From assembly GCA_965230245.1 (NCBI GenBank), contig OZ246000.1:372001-436000 (forward strand): DNA of 64,000 nt, given 5' to 3'. Origin of the DNA: JAGNKE01 sp965230245 (lineage in GTDB: Bacteria > Pseudomonadota > Alphaproteobacteria > Micavibrionales > Micavibrionaceae). Within the stretch, counting starts at the first letter, position 1. Each line of letters opens with the position of its first letter. This document shows positions 15,319 to 24,363 of this stretch, one piece after another. Both the position numbers and the translations under genes were made by a program. Under the pieces are notes generated by a model. That model worked only from the letters and a program-made list of their open reading frames with translations, ran no database searches and was not told the origin of the DNA.

Positions 15319-17529
15319 CTAACGCGAGTAATACGCAATCATCCCCTCTTCCAGAGCTTTGATATGCGGATGGTCGCACGGATGTTGCTTTGTAACTTTG
15401 CGCATCGCGCTTACCAGCGTTCCGAGTTTCTGATCGTTAAAAAGAGCATCGACGGCAACGGAATCTCCTTCAAAATCTGCGCGCCAAAGCTTTTCAAGAT
15501 GCGGTGCCAACCGCGCGGGCACAGTGTATTGATCCTCGGTCGTCCAGGACGTACGCGACAACTCGAAACCATACCCGTCTTTTCTGGTTTCCGTGGTCGT
15601 CGTGCTAACCGTCGCAGTAAAAGGGTTCGCGCCCATACAGTTCGGGTATCGACTTTGATAATCCAGCATATACGTCGCAAAAACAATATTCACCGCACTC
15701 ATATCATTAGCCAAAGATGAAAAATCTTGTCTGGCCGTCGGGCTAATCATAGACATCGCTTCACCGGCCAGGGCAAAGAATGGCTTGTAGGCTTGCGTAT
15801 ACTCTTGATCGAGCTCCCGCAAGGTTTGATAGTCTTTGTTGACAAGAGCGTTTAGATATTCTCCGCCGCGCATGCCCCTGAAAGGTGCCAGATCCTCAAG
15901 CTTTTTTGAAAGCAGCGCATCCAGCCTTTTCATACCCGACTGCTTGATATCATCCTGAAGAAAATATTGCTTCTCGATCTGAACCACAGGCCGCGCGCTC
16001 ACGCTTTTATCGACCAACGCATAAATTTCATCATACAAATCTTTTTGCAAAGTGCGCCGCTTGCTCGCGATCTCCTTCCAAACATCGGCCAAGCCGCCGA
16101 CATTAAGGGCATTGCCGTACCAACGCTGAATACGCTCTGCAAATTTAACATGATCGGAAAGCGCCTTAAGATCACGCCCTTTAGGAAGACTTTTCTCGGC
16201 TTGAAGACTAAGCTCATCGTCCAGGTCGTAAGACAATTCCTTTGCACCGTTATCAAAGATTTTGGCGATGACCTGACACTGCGCCTCGCTTGACATCATG
16301 CAATCGACGCCATCCTCGACCATAGTTGAAAAGGAAACCATGTACTGCAGCTCATCACGTCTTTTGGCATTATCAACATATGTCTGTGCAGCCTTTAAAG
16401 CATAGGCATCAAGCTTCTCCGTCACAAGATCCTTCGTCTCGGGATACTGATTAACTTGCGCACGAGCGTTGAGGAACATCAAGTCAATACGGTCTTTGTA
16501 TTTCTCCATATTATCCAAACGGGCAAGACGGCGCTCCTCTTCTCGTATGTCTTTCTTTCGTGCTGCAATTTGCGGCTCAAGTTCCGTGCGATAGTTCAAA
16601 TAATATTGCCCTAACTGAAACGTCTGGAAATACGGTTGTATAGCGTCCAGCTTAGCTGAACGTAACTTGGCATCACTGGCAATCAGGGCTTTGATATTCT
16701 CCCACCACGCCTTGACGATAGGCTCTTCAATAATCCTGTAATGCGTGTCTTTATAGGTCTTGGCATTATGAACAAGATGCGAAAAAGGCCGCGCATTACA
16801 AACATCACTAAGCATGGAGTGGGCTTTTTTAAGCCCCGCCGCATCAATCTTGTCATAACCCGCGCCAAAGGCCTTTTCAAATTCAGGAATAGTAAGAGCA
16901 GAGAGATTTTCACCCGGATACTTTGCATTTTTGCGAATGTCTTCCGATTTTTCGATCCATTTCTGCACGGCACTCGGACATTGTGCAGCGCTAACGTCAA
17001 TCTTCTTCCGATCATGTAAACCGGCCAGAGTCTGCGTAGGGTGTTCAAGATGCACAGCCTGTGAAGCGGGAACAAAAACTGCCTTCCCGCGCCGCGACCC
17101 CTTTGTACCGTGACGTCGGATTTCTGCAAAAGAACCGACCGCCCCTATAGGCGTCTGTATAATTTCAAGAACGACTTCTCCCGTCCTCGCCCCCGATTTT
17201 GTTGTCAGCCGAATATATCCCAAAACCTGATCAAACGTCCCCTCAAGCGGAATCTCAGTTTCAAACGGTAGCTTTAAATATCCTGCATCAACGCTCTTGC
17301 CGAGAAATAAAGTACCCGTGACGTTTTCCCCTTCCTGCTTTAATTTCACAGTTACGGGACGGTATGCCGTTCTCTCTGTTACAATCCCCACGAATTCTGT
17401 CGTAAGATCTTGCCTGAATTCCTGAGCCGTTTCCTCATCCTGCGCGTTTGCGTGACTGGAATCATCACAGGCGCACAGCACAAAGATGATAAGCGGTAAT
17501 AACAATGCTCTTTGAAATGCTCCACGCAT
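15319..17529 (-). CDS. Large hypothetical lipoprotein or periplasmic protein
   Basis: A 736-residue protein with an N-terminal export signal (basic MRGAFQR, hydrophobic LLLPLIIFVL, then CACDD). The second cysteine of CAC sits in an acceptable lipobox, so it may be lipid-anchored. No domain is recognised. The N-terminal 150 residues look beta-rich (PVTVKLKQEGENVTGTLFLG, then an E-V-V-L-E-I strand). The remainder is mostly helical and charged, with regularly placed Asp/Tyr and a few cysteines. Its stop lies 7 bp beyond the 15274 repeat. It is 213 bp downstream of the VWA gene on the same strand. Function unknown; size and export suggest an envelope role. Confidence 0.7.
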   Translation of the reverse strand: MRGAFQRALLLPLIIFVLCACDDSSHANAQDEETAQEFRQDLTTEFVGIVTERTAYRPVTVKLKQEGENVTGTLFLGKSVDAGYLKLPFETEIPLEGTFDQVLGYIRLTTKSGARTGEVVLEIIQTPIGAVGSFAEIRRHGTKGSRRGKAVFVPASQAVHLEHPTQTLAGLHDRKKIDVSAAQCPSAVQKWIEKSEDIRKNAKYPGENLSALTIPEFEKAFGAGYDKIDAAGLKKAHSMLSDVCNARPFSHLVHNAKTYKDTHYRIIEEPIVKAWWENIKALIASDAKLRSAKLDAIQPYFQTFQLGQYYLNYRTELEPQIAARKKDIREEERRLARLDNMEKYKDRIDLMFLNARAQVNQYPETKDLVTEKLDAYALKAAQTYVDNAKRRDELQYMVSFSTMVEDGVDCMMSSEAQCQVIAKIFDNGAKELSYDLDDELSLQAEKSLPKGRDLKALSDHVKFAERIQRWYGNALNVGGLADVWKEIASKRRTLQKDLYDEIYALVDKSVSARPVVQIEKQYFLQDDIKQSGMKRLDALLSKKLEDLAPFRGMRGGEYLNALVNKDYQTLRELDQEYTQAYKPFFALAGEAMSMISPTARQDFSSLANDMSAVNIVFATYMLDYQSRYPNCMGANPFTATVSTTTTETRKDGYGFELSRTSWTTEDQYTVPARLAPHLEKLWRADFEGDSVAVDALFNDQKLGTLVSAMRKVTKQHPCDHPHIKALEEGMIAYYSR

Positions 17530-17742
17530 GCCGTCCCTTGCCTTCTCTATCTTGAAATAAATTTTGGTATAGTCTATTTCCCTGACCAGCCAATATCAAT
17601 GAGAAGACTGCCTCACAATCCGTGTTTTTCAAAAAAACTAAAAAGACAAACAGCGTCCTGACGATACAACACTCTACACCACGAAAAGCCTAAAAGACAT
17701 TCGTTGTAATGATAGCTTTTTTAGAGAAAAAATAGTGTCGGA
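17530..17742. other. Intergenic region, no gene seen
   Basis: AT-rich sequence between the VWA gene and the large lipoprotein gene, both on the minus strand. It probably contains the lipoprotein promoter. No palindrome, strong hairpin or consensus promoter stands out, and no frame of useful length is present. Confidence 0.4.
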
Positions 17743-18684
17743 CTAAATTTTGTTGGCACCAAAGCCTATTTCTCCACCCTGAAACTCAATGCCCATTCCG
17801 TCGGCCTGCGTGGCATCGTTTTCAGCGACGAACAGTTCACGACGAAGCTTTAGTTCCAGCGTTTCACCGTATTCTTCTGCATTACGCGCCCGCACCGAAA
17901 AACCGGTAATCACATTCTGCTGATGATAGGCTTCGTTCACAGCAAGAGAGGAATTTGGCCCCGAGATGAGGTCAGGCCGCTCCTGAATAATACGCTCGAT
18001 TTCATCCGGTGTAATCTGTCCGTCATCATCACGTAAGGCCGACACATCCGGATCACCGGCCCTTAGTGCCCTCATAATATCAGCGCGGGCATCGGGCATA
18101 ACAATACCGTTAATCTCAATACCTTCCGCCAATGCAATCTCTCGCTGTGTTAAGACAGCGGCAACCTCATCAGCCTCAATATCATCATATAACTGCTCCA
18201 TCGTATGAAGAAAAGGATGCGTGGCATAACCATCCGCACTAATGTCTGTCACCTTTCGTGATAAAGGGCCATATTGTTCCTCAACCTGTCTGTGAATTGC
18301 CGTTCCTGCGGCCATGGCCTCGGACGTTAAAGTCGCACCTTCGAATTCCTGACGTTCCATATATTCAATTTGCTGCGCAAGCTGCCCCAAATCTTCCGCA
18401 TCCCGAATAACCGTCGGAGGAATGCGCATCTGCGCTTCTCCCGCAAACTCTGTATAACTTAAAATAACAGGAGTCCCCTCTTCCGCCATCTGCAAAATCT
18501 CGTTAGAAACATTGCGAAGCGCCAAAGCTGTGCCTTCACGTTGTATGTTGTAATCTGCATCCGAAATAGACGCGCTGACATCGACAACCAAAGCAAGAGA
18601 AACCGGGCCGTCTGATGCCGCTTGAGCGATTTGATCAGTACCCTGACCGCTTCCCCATTGATTGGATAAATCTAAATTTCCCAA
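17743..18684 (-). CDS. DUF1194-like von Willebrand factor A protein without signal peptide
   Basis: A 313-residue protein with a VWA domain at about residues 25-230. The metal-ion-dependent adhesion site is LVVDVSASISDADYNIQREG, with the DxSxS triad, the threonine in EGATLTSEAMAAG and the late aspartate in VTDISADGYATH. GIEINGIVM is typical of DUF1194. Relatives are usually exported, but here the protein begins MGNLDLSNQWGSGQG with no hydrophobic signal. A TTG start at 18684, preceded by GGAG, is the best choice. The last 60 residues are beta-like (FSVRARN, MGIEFQGGEIGFG). It belongs to the minus-strand block with the IcmL-like gene. VWA domains usually mediate protein binding; the target is unknown. 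Confidence 0.8.
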   Translation of the reverse strand: MGNLDLSNQWGSGQGTDQIAQAASDGPVSLALVVDVSASISDADYNIQREGTALALRNVSNEILQMAEEGTPVILSYTEFAGEAQMRIPPTVIRDAEDLGQLAQQIEYMERQEFEGATLTSEAMAAGTAIHRQVEEQYGPLSRKVTDISADGYATHPFLHTMEQLYDDIEADEVAAVLTQREIALAEGIEINGIVMPDARADIMRALRAGDPDVSALRDDDGQITPDEIERIIQERPDLISGPNSSLAVNEAYHQQNVITGFSVRARNAEEYGETLELKLRRELFVAENDATQADGMGIEFQGGEIGFGANKI

Positions 18685-18759
18685 AACCCGCTACTCCAAG
18701 CTAATTCTGAGCATCATTTTATTCTGTTTTAAAGAATAAAGTCAAAGTTGATAATTTGA

Positions 18760-19623
18760 TCAATCAAAAGAGTAACTTGCTGACAAACCAACAAAAAACT
18801 GGTTTTCACTTCCACGATCGTCAGTGACGGGACTGTCAGCACCATCTCCGAGCAAGCGGATATAAGAACCAATCCCGTTGACAGACCAGTTTTGATCCAA
18901 CTGATATACGCCGACAATACTAAGGCCGACATCTTTGATACCGCCCTCGGCATCAAACTCATCCAGACCGGAACGCGATGCGTTATCGGCATCAATACCA
19001 AAAAACGAATCCATATAATCATCCGAGGCATACGTACTCGAAACTGAACCGATAACCGTGTAATAGTCACTAACCGGCTTAACGTAGCTACCGCGTGCTT
19101 CAACAGTAACACCTTCATGCCCTTCACCGAGCGCATCTGCAAGCACTGTTAAACGCCCGGTAAGGTAGCCGTTATCATTTACACCTATCGCAGAAACCGG
19201 AAGACCGGAACCGATAAACAAGCCGCCTTCCAGCGTTCCGTCCACCTCACGCAAACGGTCAACGGCATCATCCTCGACATCATCGCGCCCGAAATTGTAA
19301 CGGACAACAGGCCCGAAATCGATAACATCGGACGGCAACACATCCAGCTCAACCCCTGCACGGTTTGATTTTAGAATATAATGCGGAGTCTTGTACTCGA
19401 AGGAAACAATAGGCACAGGATCATAATCATCCGACCCTTCGTAATCAGGTGCCATCCCGATACCGCCGCCGATGGAAAATTCACGCTTTTCAATATCCGC
19501 AGAAACGGAACTCTGGGCATTGGCCTCTGCATCTCCCGAATAGAACAAATCTTTTGCGCAAACAACATCTGTCGTAGCAAAAAAACCAAAAAGAAAACTG
19601 CCTAAAATAATATGATGACGCAT
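18760..19623 (-). CDS. MipA/OmpV-family outer-membrane protein
   Basis: A 287-residue beta-barrel protein with an N-terminal signal peptide ending near DVVCA. The MipA/OmpV hallmarks are visible: FSIGGGIGMAPDYEGSDDY near the N-terminus, PIVSFEYK, a central D-F-G-P-V-V-R-Y strand, and alternating strands to the terminal SASYSFD, which ends in the aromatic residue expected of an outer-membrane barrel. Some relatives scaffold murein synthesis enzymes, others are osmo- or antibiotic-responsive porins; the role here is unknown. It lies between the IcmL-like and VWA genes on the same strand. Confidence 0.9.
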   Translation of the reverse strand: MRHHIILGSFLFGFFATTDVVCAKDLFYSGDAEANAQSSVSADIEKREFSIGGGIGMAPDYEGSDDYDPVPIVSFEYKTPHYILKSNRAGVELDVLPSDVIDFGPVVRYNFGRDDVEDDAVDRLREVDGTLEGGLFIGSGLPVSAIGVNDNGYLTGRLTVLADALGEGHEGVTVEARGSYVKPVSDYYTVIGSVSSTYASDDYMDSFFGIDADNASRSGLDEFDAEGGIKDVGLSIVGVYQLDQNWSVNGIGSYIRLLGDGADSPVTDDRGSENQFFVGLSASYSFD

Positions 19624-19708
19624 AACGCACCCTGTGAAAGTATTTTGAATATCTATGCCGTATTATCCTGAATACAGCAACTTACAAATAGTTCAGAAAA
19701 AATCAGTC

Positions 19709-20389
19709 TTATTTCTGCACGGTAACCAGAAGCTGGCTGATAGCCAGCCCGTAACTATGTTTCCGGTTGGCAGAACGAACAATCATGAGATTCAGTAACG
19801 CTTTCATATCCTGAGCGCCACGAGGCCCTTGATAGGAAATAATAACAGGAACCAAAATATTCCAGTTTCGAATACCTTGAGAGACAACAGTAGTTCGGAG
19901 CTGTGGACCACCTATCGGAGCCGTCACAACAGAATATTGATTATCTTTCACCGTCTGCATCATCCGTGTGCGCTCCATAAGCGTTTTAAATGACTCCCAT
20001 CCATCCTTCGTAAAATAGTCATCTGCCGTTGCCATGTGCTCTGCATAATTGCGATGGCTAAAACTCATCACATCGGAAATTACCAAAGTAGCCCATGACA
20101 CAATGTAACTCTCAGGCATATGCGGTTGATCCATCGGAATGGATAAATCAAAAAAATCACGGATATCTGCCTTAGCAAGATTTTTAAACGTTTTAGGGCG
20201 CTGCTGATCCACCTTATTAATAGAACGATCTGGCTGGGGCGTCTGCTCATGTCTTTCATCCTTGCCACCGCCGGAGATCGTTAAAGAGGACAAAGGATCA
20301 AAGCCTTCGCTCGAAGCGTAGAAAGCAACACCGCTCAACACGGCGGCACAAAAAACAACAAACACCATGAGAATGGATTTTTCACGCAT
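19709..20389 (-). CDS. DotI/IcmL-like type IVB secretion protein
   Basis: A 226-residue protein with one N-terminal membrane helix (about 6-26), a Gln/Asp-rich linker and a C-terminal domain (about 85-225) of DotI/IcmL type. The order is a helix with VSWATLVISDVMSFSHRNY, then YFTKDGWESFKTLM, then a strand region NWNILVPVIISYQG, then LLNLMIVRSANRKHSYGLAISQLLV. In Dot/Icm systems DotI forms part of the inner-membrane complex. The gene starts 6 bp after the stop of the 789-residue gene, so the two are almost certainly cotranscribed. No other Dot/Icm core gene is in the window. It may be an extra IcmL copy, as occurs in other genomes. Confidence 0.82.
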   Translation of the reverse strand: MREKSILMVFVVFCAAVLSGVAFYASSEGFDPLSSLTISGGGKDERHEQTPQPDRSINKVDQQRPKTFKNLAKADIRDFFDLSIPMDQPHMPESYIVSWATLVISDVMSFSHRNYAEHMATADDYFTKDGWESFKTLMERTRMMQTVKDNQYSVVTAPIGGPQLRTTVVSQGIRNWNILVPVIISYQGPRGAQDMKALLNLMIVRSANRKHSYGLAISQLLVTVQK

Positions 20390-20395
20390 TCGACA

Positions 20396-22765
20396 TTATG
20401 GACGTAAAGGCGTAGCCGGCGCAACATCTGTATCAAGGGGTTCAGGGGAAACCTCAGGAGCAGAAGCCTCCGCCTCCGCTGCCATCGGATCGGTATTCGG
20501 AACCCATCGGCCGCTCTCGCTCGGCGCAAGATTGTAATCACCGGCATCACGAAGTAAAGCGCCGGGATTGGCAAGCGAGAACGTAGGATATCCTAGCGAC
20601 TCGTCAAGAACCATATCACCGCGGTCACCGACCAGATCATCAACAAAGTGCGCACCGCCACCCCAGACGATAACGTTATCGACACCCTCTCCGGCCGCTC
20701 TGATTTGCTCATCCCAACCGTAATTGCTGGCGAGAAGACGCGCATCCATCCCGAATTCATCCGCAAAACGACCTTCGATACCGCCGCCGAAAAACTCGAA
20801 CTTAATACCGTATTGTGTGTAAGCCTCCTCGATAAGCTGGCGCTCCAACTCATCACGGGCGTGTAACTCATCAAGCTGCGATTGCTCTTCAGGGGTGAGA
20901 TCCCGCGTTTCCGCAATCCTCTCAAGCCTCAAAGCATAACCGTTCTTTAAGCCCTGCAGAACTTCCGGATCTCCGCTTTCATAAAACTCTTGCAAAGGAT
21001 CATTTTGGTTAAGAATAATCATTCCCAAACCATTTGTGCGTGTATTTAAGTTAATAGTGTTTTCGATCAGGATTTTCGTTGAACCGCGACTGGCAATTTC
21101 GGGCAGACTGTCCAGCATAAACTGAACAGGTTCGGCCTGAGTGTGATTGTCTAGAATAACAGCACCGCCGCGTGCCCCCAAGGCTTCGCCAAGCTGAGAA
21201 GCACCATCACGCATCGTCGGAACCTCCGCACCATTCTCCGCGGGATGAAAAGTTTGAAAATTTGTATTCAAGGCTTGAAGCAGCGGAGAATTCTCGAATG
21301 TCATGGTTTTGGACTGATCCATAGGAACACCCATAACCGCTTCTAATCTCTGCTCGAAGTTTCCGGCATCATACATGTCCTGAAATGTTTCGCCATCAAG
21401 ACCAGGACCGTAAGAATTCTTGCCGATATCACTCTTTAATCCCAAAAGAAGAGACTCAACGGATGTGCCGCCGATAACATCCCTTTCAGCCATAATATCC
21501 TGAAAATTTCGACCCTCGGGATCGGCAACGAGTTCCTCAAGCATGCTAATTCGCTCTTCAAGACGCTGAATATCGCTTTCAATGCGTCTCATTGTTTGCG
21601 CGGGCGGCTTGCTGTAATCAGGACCCGCGGGATCTTCACCCATTGCTTCATAAAGCCGTTCGGTTGGAATTAACTGCCCGCCGCTTTCTGCTACAAGCTC
21701 CCGAATTCTGGCAAGTTGTTCTGGCGCTTGATCAGCTTCTTCTCTGAAATCTTCTGCCAAAAACTGCCCGACATATTCATCATTGGGCAATAAATAATTC
21801 GGATCAATACCCTGATAAGATGTCGCGCCGTAAGTATAATCAATTGGATTAAAAGTCACGTTAGAGAGATTAAGAAATGTCGCCATAGCCATTCTGGGAT
21901 CCATAGTCGAGACGTCAAATTTATCGTCCCGAAACCCCTGCATCTTAATTGTTTCGCCGTATTCACCGCTAACGGCCCGTGCAAGCACGTTCATATTGAT
22001 CTGTTGAACACGCGCCTGCATCTCTTCATCCATCAAACGGCCGGGATTTTCCTCGATATCCGTGTAACGCATAGACTGCATATTTTCATAGATAAGCAAC
22101 GCTTCGTAATCGACAGGATCATGAGCCAGCCCTTTGACATCATCATAGATACTCATAGTCATGACTTTGCGACCTTCATCATTCATACCCGCAATGGACT
22201 CGAAACTACGGTTTGGGTCAGGTGTGTAATCAGGATCTATTTGCGCTTTCCTGAATTCCAGTGACGCTTCCGCAAATGCATTTGCAGTCTCAAGAGCATT
22301 AAGGCTTTCCTCCACACGCCCTGTAGCCCAAGCCGCTCGTCTATCCGCAATAAAGGCCTCGCGCTCTGTAATGTCTTCAATCGCTAGCGCATCATCACTG
22401 TTCGGAACATCAACGGCACGATAAAAATCTGCAACCGCTGTAATACTATCTCTGGGGTCATTGGTATTTATAACAAGGTTTAAACCACCGCTGACATTGG
22501 CAAGAGCACCGACAGCATAAAAATCACCAACGGCATCAAGATCTTGTTGCCCAATGTAATCCAATGTCTCTTGCGCCCCCTGATAGGCCGCCTCGATTTT
22601 AGAGCGCATCTCGGCCAGACTTGGATCAGTTAAAGCGGCCTCCTCAGAATCAGCCAAAAACTGCTCTACCGCTGCCAACTGCCCTTCGAGTCTGGTCACC
22701 AGCTCAGAAGCCGCCAAAGCATAAGTATCGCCTTCAGTTGTATCTGTTATAGATTTCCAGGACAT
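20396..22765 (-). CDS. Large protein with probable C-terminal ChaN/EreA-fold domain; candidate secreted effector
   Basis: A 789-residue protein with no signal peptide or membrane helix. About residues 1-420 are mostly helical and acidic, with a coiled coil near 390-425. About residues 505-740 show a pattern like the EreA/ChaN/TraB (TIKI-like) superfamily: a strand and motif GGAVILDNHTQ, a second strand STKILIENTINLN, and late in the domain DNVIVWGGGAHFVDD, equivalent to the 'GxxH' strand of the fold. The last 40 residues are Pro/Ala/Glu-rich. The stop lies 6 bp before the IcmL-like gene. ChaN-fold domains occur in hydrolases and toxins. The fold call is from motif order only. Confidence 0.6.
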   Translation of the reverse strand: MSWKSITDTTEGDTYALAASELVTRLEGQLAAVEQFLADSEEAALTDPSLAEMRSKIEAAYQGAQETLDYIGQQDLDAVGDFYAVGALANVSGGLNLVINTNDPRDSITAVADFYRAVDVPNSDDALAIEDITEREAFIADRRAAWATGRVEESLNALETANAFAEASLEFRKAQIDPDYTPDPNRSFESIAGMNDEGRKVMTMSIYDDVKGLAHDPVDYEALLIYENMQSMRYTDIEENPGRLMDEEMQARVQQINMNVLARAVSGEYGETIKMQGFRDDKFDVSTMDPRMAMATFLNLSNVTFNPIDYTYGATSYQGIDPNYLLPNDEYVGQFLAEDFREEADQAPEQLARIRELVAESGGQLIPTERLYEAMGEDPAGPDYSKPPAQTMRRIESDIQRLEERISMLEELVADPEGRNFQDIMAERDVIGGTSVESLLLGLKSDIGKNSYGPGLDGETFQDMYDAGNFEQRLEAVMGVPMDQSKTMTFENSPLLQALNTNFQTFHPAENGAEVPTMRDGASQLGEALGARGGAVILDNHTQAEPVQFMLDSLPEIASRGSTKILIENTINLNTRTNGLGMIILNQNDPLQEFYESGDPEVLQGLKNGYALRLERIAETRDLTPEEQSQLDELHARDELERQLIEEAYTQYGIKFEFFGGGIEGRFADEFGMDARLLASNYGWDEQIRAAGEGVDNVIVWGGGAHFVDDLVGDRGDMVLDESLGYPTFSLANPGALLRDAGDYNLAPSESGRWVPNTDPMAAEAEASAPEVSPEPLDTDVAPATPLRP

Positions 22766-22855
22766 TCACGCACCCCAAGTTAACTAAACCGCTCTTTTTA
22801 TTACATATTATGATTATTGCGTATTATGTCAGAAAACCGCAGGACATACCAGCTT

Positions 22856-23869
22856 TTAGGCCGCTGTATATGTATCGTGCATGTAATCCCCGTTGGCATC
22901 GAAAATCTCGTCATCTTCGGCATAAGGATGTTCGTCTGTGAGCGCCAAATTCAGTATAGCCTGATCCAAAGGCGAAACCTCGACCATTAATGCTCTGGTT
23001 TCGGCAACATTATCAGCGCGAAACCCGACAAAAGGTAACCTTTGCGAAGCATCAAGCATCAAAGACATGTAATCGCGTATGTTTGTAACCTGCACACTTT
23101 CATTAGATGTCGAGGTAAACAGCCCGACGCCTTGCTCCTCACAAAAATCAACCAACTCGGGACGCAAATCAAAAATAATGCAATCAAACGCATAACAATC
23201 AACGTCTTCATTGAATTGTTTCAAGCGCGTGAGTGCTTCAGGTTGGTACGTGGCACCTTCTTTGACTTTAAAACCGGGCATTTCGACATTTTCTTCGCCA
23301 AACAGCTCAACTGTTTTAATCGCCGGCATCACCTTGTAATCAGGATCCAGCTCTTTAAGTTCTCTAAGCCTGTCCCAGTAAAAACTGTTAAAAACAAAAT
23401 CTTCTTTGGCAATAAGTCCTTCTTCAATGTAGCCACTGATCAACTCATGGACAGGGCCGGCAGTCCCCTCACCTTTTAGCTCAATATCTACGGTCAGGTT
23501 TTGACCTGTGATGTCGCGATATTCTTCATTTAATGAGACGATTAAATCCAGAACGCTTTCAAGTGAGGGAATTTTATGCCCGTTGCCAATATCAAAACGC
23601 GATAAGGCCTGCATATCAAAGTCAGAAACAAGCCCTAGATCGCTTGCAGAGCGATCCACTCCTGCCAGCTTTTTATTGAGAACATCATCATGAATAACGG
23701 CCACAGCGCCGTCAGCAGTCATATGAACATCAAGCTCGATACCGTCACCGCCGATGTAGAGTGCCTCATCAAACGCTGCAATCGAATTTTCAGGCAAAAT
23801 ATCAGGGGTAATCTCCGGCAAGGTCGCCGTAGGCCCCATTCCTCTATGACTTAAAACAACAAAAGACAC
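22856..23869 (-). CDS. Glycerophosphodiester phosphodiesterase-domain protein
   Basis: A 337-residue enzyme of the GDPD TIM-barrel family, which cleaves glycerophosphodiesters to glycerol-3-phosphate and an alcohol. Active-site parts are present: LSHRGMG, PENSIAAFDEAL, the metal-binding GGDGIELDVHMTADG and AVIHDD. No signal peptide is present, so it is either cytosolic like UgpQ or exported by another route. The GTG start at 23869 follows AAGGAT. The C-terminus carries an acidic stretch (YAEDDEIFDANGD) 10-22 residues before the end. It is the first gene of the minus-strand block and lies 90 bp before the 789-residue gene. Confidence 0.9.
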   Translation of the reverse strand: MSFVVLSHRGMGPTATLPEITPDILPENSIAAFDEALYIGGDGIELDVHMTADGAVAVIHDDVLNKKLAGVDRSASDLGLVSDFDMQALSRFDIGNGHKIPSLESVLDLIVSLNEEYRDITGQNLTVDIELKGEGTAGPVHELISGYIEEGLIAKEDFVFNSFYWDRLRELKELDPDYKVMPAIKTVELFGEENVEMPGFKVKEGATYQPEALTRLKQFNEDVDCYAFDCIIFDLRPELVDFCEEQGVGLFTSTSNESVQVTNIRDYMSLMLDASQRLPFVGFRADNVAETRALMVEVSPLDQAILNLALTDEHPYAEDDEIFDANGDYMHDTYTAA

Positions 23870-23976
23870 CCCTAAATCCTTTTTTATTACTTATGTAATA
23901 ATAGTACTGAAAAAATCAAATGACTGTCAAAGTCTATGTGCTATATGAGAAAACCAAGCAGAACTAAAAAAATATC

Positions 23977-24360
23977 ATGAAAAAACTAAAACTCTTATTA
24001 CACGCCTTTTTCTATGTCTTCATTCTCCTTTTAATTATTGTGATGGCGCTGGGCCCGAAACTTTTCCCTTTACCGACATATTACGCTGACAAAATGCTTC
24101 ACATCCTGTTCTGCACTCTGATCCTGATTTGGATTTTCTTTAATGTATCGTCTGTAAAATGGAGACTTTTCGCCGCGCTGGGTCTCTTTATCGCCAGTAT
24201 CGGCGTAGAAATCATACAATACAACATACCGGGCCGTGATTTCTCACCCGACGATGTGGTCGCAAACGCAATCGGAATTCTGTGCGGCTTGATCACGGGC
24301 TACCTTCTGAAATCCGGAATTGATGCAGGAGAAGAGAACCCCGCAACTAAGCCCCGATAA
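23977..24360 (+). CDS. VanZ-like membrane protein
   Basis: A 127-residue protein with four hydrophobic helices. It has the VanZ pattern: ADKMLHILFCTL (conserved D-K-x2-H), then an I-E-x2-Q region (GVEIIQYNIPGRDFSPDDV) and ANAIGILCG. VanZ proteins give low-level teicoplanin resistance in Gram-positives; in Gram-negatives their role is unknown. The stop is 4 bp from the stop of the convergent barrel gene. It lies at the border of the exopolysaccharide cluster and may be unrelated to it. Confidence 0.82.
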   Translation: MKKLKLLLHAFFYVFILLLIIVMALGPKLFPLPTYYADKMLHILFCTLILIWIFFNVSSVKWRLFAALGLFIASIGVEIIQYNIPGRDFSPDDVVANAIGILCGLITGYLLKSGIDAGEENPATKPR

Positions 24361-24363
24361 AGT

